Assembly (NCBI GenBank): GCA_009760855.2
Contig: WPIO01000097.1
Location: 1,270,001-1,334,000, forward strand
Source: Cristatella mucedo
Taxonomy: Eukaryota > Bryozoa > Phylactolaemata > Cristatellidae
DNA: 64,000 nucleotides
Direction: 5' to 3'
This document shows, piece by piece, positions 63,251 to 64,000 of this stretch. Positions within the stretch are counted from its first letter, which is position 1; every line of letters begins with the position of its first letter. Position numbers and translations under genes: made by a program. Under the pieces are notes generated by a model, which had not been told where the DNA came from, ran no database searches, and saw nothing but the letters and a program-made list of their open reading frames with translations.

Positions 63251-64000
63251 CTCGAGGACAAGAGCATTGCACGCTGGTCCCAGTCGGCTTCTCGTGAACC
63301 CTGGTGCCAAAGAAGGAGATCTGACTTATCTAGAGGGCGTAAAATAGGTAGGCTGATCGACTACATCCCACTTGATTGCAGGTGGGATGCCTGAAACGGT
63401 ATGGCTTTACTCAAGCTGGGGGTTTGGCATCATGATGACCACTAAAAACTTGATGCTAGCCAATCCCGGTGAAAGTTATTGGTGCCTTTTTTCGTAAAGG
63501 TTGTAAGCCGGTGATTGGTGGGTGAAAAAGACATGATATACTGCATTATCGGGCACTAAACAGAGATGACTGTGAATTAATCTTGACCAGATCAAACTGT
63601 AAAATGCATGTTATACGACGCAAATAGATAAAAATGTCCATATCAAAGTTGAGAAGGCTTCTCATATTAAGGTTGAGAGTCAGAGAACAATCAAGCATCC
63701 TTAGCTCACACACAATTATAAATGCTTAAACGTGATAGTTGGAAGCATGGTCTGTTCTGCTGTTGAAGACATTAACATTATTAACAATTATTTGCACTGC
63801 TCGATTAGTTGTCGATATGCAACCTCAGCATCAGAATGATAATCTAGGTAAAACGTTCCTGCAAACAGTTCATACCCATATCGAAGTTCATATCCCAATC
63901 AAAGAAGACAACAACTCCCAATCATATCCCAAAGTTAATTCCCCAATCAAAGAAGATAACAAGTCCTTTGGACCCTATTCACACTGTCCTGCTCCTACGT

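Larger units (their letters stand above)
60570..64000. other. PDPR: upstream side of PDPR: LINE-filled intron, first exon(s) not seen
   Basis: PDPR should continue on the - strand with a mitochondrial leader and a GxGxxG dinucleotide-binding motif. I found neither between 60.57 and 64.0 kb. Most of 60.84-63.25 kb is LINE B with a LINE A inside; 63.3-64.0 kb is unassigned, with an imperfect CCCAATCAAAGAAGA repeat near 63.90-63.96 kb. Confidence 0.6.

Overview
This is a window of an animal (metazoan) nuclear genome. It has no bacterial gene organisation. Coding sequence is split into short exons of about 80-410 bp with GT..AG introns, and roughly a quarter to a third of the window is retrotransposon debris and microsatellite. 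Two conserved animal genes can be recognised from their exons, and both end in TGA under the standard code. The divergence of the proteins and the richness in L2/CR1-type LINEs point to a non-vertebrate metazoan (marine invertebrate, possibly non-bilaterian). I cannot name the species.

The left part (about 1.7-24.4 kb, + strand) holds an MTG/ETO/nervy-family transcriptional corepressor, the RUNX1T1/CBFA2T family. The NHR1/TAFH domain is split over three exons (1.7-2.1, 8.71-8.80 and 11.18-11.28 kb). The NHR2 oligomerisation helix is split over two exons (up to 12.608 kb and from 15.224 kb). The C-terminal MYND zinc finger (NHR4) is at 24.19-24.36 kb with all eight zinc ligands. No NHR3 exon was found.

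The right part (26.85-60.57 kb, - strand) holds a pyruvate dehydrogenase phosphatase regulatory subunit gene (PDPR). Sixteen exons are placed, with consistent splice phases throughout, giving about 824 codons to the stop. Only the N-terminal exons (mitochondrial leader and dinucleotide-binding GxGxxG motif) are missing, so they probably lie beyond 64 kb. The two genes are convergent, about 2.5 kb apart.

The introns are swollen by two L2/CR1-like LINE families. Family A ends in a CCACA..TGTGG hairpin followed by (ATTAC)n. Family B ends in an AGCGCCT..AGGGCGCT hairpin followed by (TTA)n. A tRNA-derived SINE of about 145 bp ends in the same hairpin as family B. The families are nested in each other in both directions (A in B at 42.2-43.6 and 62.5-63.0 kb, B in A at 53.96-54.73 kb, SINE in B at 43.85 and 49.14 kb), several with visible target-site duplications. 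Long (CT)n, (GT)n and (TA)n tracts are also present.

The remaining stretches (most of 2.1-3.6, 8.8-11.1, 13.0-15.0, 16.7-20.8, 23.2-24.1, 24.4-26.8, 27.3-29.9 and 63.3-64 kb) are non-coding as far as I can see. I saw no CRISPR array, functional tRNA/rRNA gene, LTR element or unrecognised multi-gene system.
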